DNA from: Coprinellus micaceus
Lineage: Eukaryota; Basidiomycota; Agaricomycetes; Agaricales; Psathyrellaceae
Direction of reading: 5' to 3'
Length of the DNA: 64,000 nt
NCBI GenBank assembly: GCA_951394405.1
Contig: OX596334.1
Location: 372,001 to 436,000 of the forward strand
Shown: piece by piece, positions 63,638 to 64,000 of the stretch
Layout of the letters: every line of letters starts with the position of its first letter
Numbering within the stretch: the stretch's first letter is position 1
Notes under the pieces: model-generated
Seen by the model: the letters and a program-made list of their open reading frames with translations, nothing else
Databases searched by the model: none
What the model was told of the DNA's origin: nothing
Position numbers and translations under genes: made by a program

Positions 63638-64000
63638 TTAGTAAATATTCGCTCGAACAGTGATATCATAGAACGTGAACCCCGTAATATACGTTCTCTC
63701 GCGAACCCCTTCCGCCCCCAATTCTTCAAGTGTCAAATCTGTTACCACCCTGTAAGTCTCGCCCTTCTCGGCGTTGTCCTTCAGGGCAGTTTTCATGGAC
63801 GCTGTCCCATCTTGTACTCACCCAAGGTGAACAATCCGACCCGCGAAGGAGGGAATGCAGCACAATCTGTGAGGTGTTCAAGTTGGCCTCGGCGCCCTTG
63901 CTACCAACTCACCTGCTTGAGTGACATACCCGGTCGATACATTGCAGAGCCTTGTCTCGTATGCAGCTCTACAGATCTAACTGAGCTTGATCCTCGGAGG
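63638..64000 (-). CDS. 3' end of an unrecognised multi-exon gene (partial)
   Basis: On the minus strand a last exon 63778-63638 reads DNAEKGETYRVVTDL, LTLEELGAEGVRERTYITG and ends FYDITVRANIY before TAA (63640-63638). It is preceded by AAG|, a 43-bp intron starting GTGAGTAC, and a plausible upstream exon ending SLLRGSDCSPW. Further exons would lie beyond 64000. The composition and splice signals look like a real gene; I do not recognise the family, and the upstream exon frame is uncertain. Confidence 0.45.

Overview
The window looks like chromosomal DNA of a mushroom-forming basidiomycete (Agaricomycetes). The genes are cut by many short (about 45-75 bp) GT-AG introns. The dominant family is the fungus-specific protein kinase family FunK1 (Pfam Pkinase_fungal), known to be expanded in mushrooms. 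A Ty3/gypsy and a Ty1/copia LTR retrotransposon, an RNA polymerase III subunit and a MYND zinc-finger protein of basidiomycete type complete the picture.

Layout. Positions 1-39306 and 54530-62110 hold a dense FunK1 array on both strands: thirteen recognisable genes or near-complete pseudogenes plus two short relics. Two subfamilies alternate. Group A (1-1344, 1880-4130, 9073-11479, 14578-17095, 18708-21255, 26227-28790, 33836-36366, 36996-39306, 58234-60662, 60930-62110) has four coding exons; the core exon is 641 nt in every measurable intact gene, and most genes end in a basic RRSARIQKRRLEE-type tail. Group B (4902-7881, 22583-25382, 30375-33197 and the split gene 40202-57236) has an extra small first exon, a longer N-terminus and a lysine-rich or charged C-terminus. 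A housekeeping gene, RPC25 (13515-14348), sits inside the array and shares a 229-bp divergent promoter with a group A gene.

Positions 40437-54529 are one 14.1-kb insertion: a Ty3/gypsy chromovirus-type element with 735-bp LTRs and a 5-bp target duplication (AATAT). A complete copia element (41548-47755, 383-bp identical LTRs, duplication CGAAC) is nested in its third open reading frame. The gypsy element landed inside coding exon 2 of a group B FunK1 gene; leaving out the insert and one duplication copy gives an uninterrupted 910-codon gene. The right end holds a decayed FunK1 copy, a MYND gene with one in-frame stop, and the 3' end of an unrecognised gene.

Non-coding structure is shared across the array. 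Almost every FunK1 gene has a CACGTG-type hexamer about 140-175 bp upstream of its ATG, with flanks that differ between groups A and B. Six of the intact group A genes carry an octamer GCGATACC (one with a final A) 21-28 bp after the stop codon, and most repeat it at 67-82 bp. Together these suggest that the paralogs are co-regulated at both ends of the transcript. Decay is visible in several states: frameshifts, nonsense codons, loss of the catalytic Asp, transposon disruption and short relics, as expected of a birth-and-death gene family.
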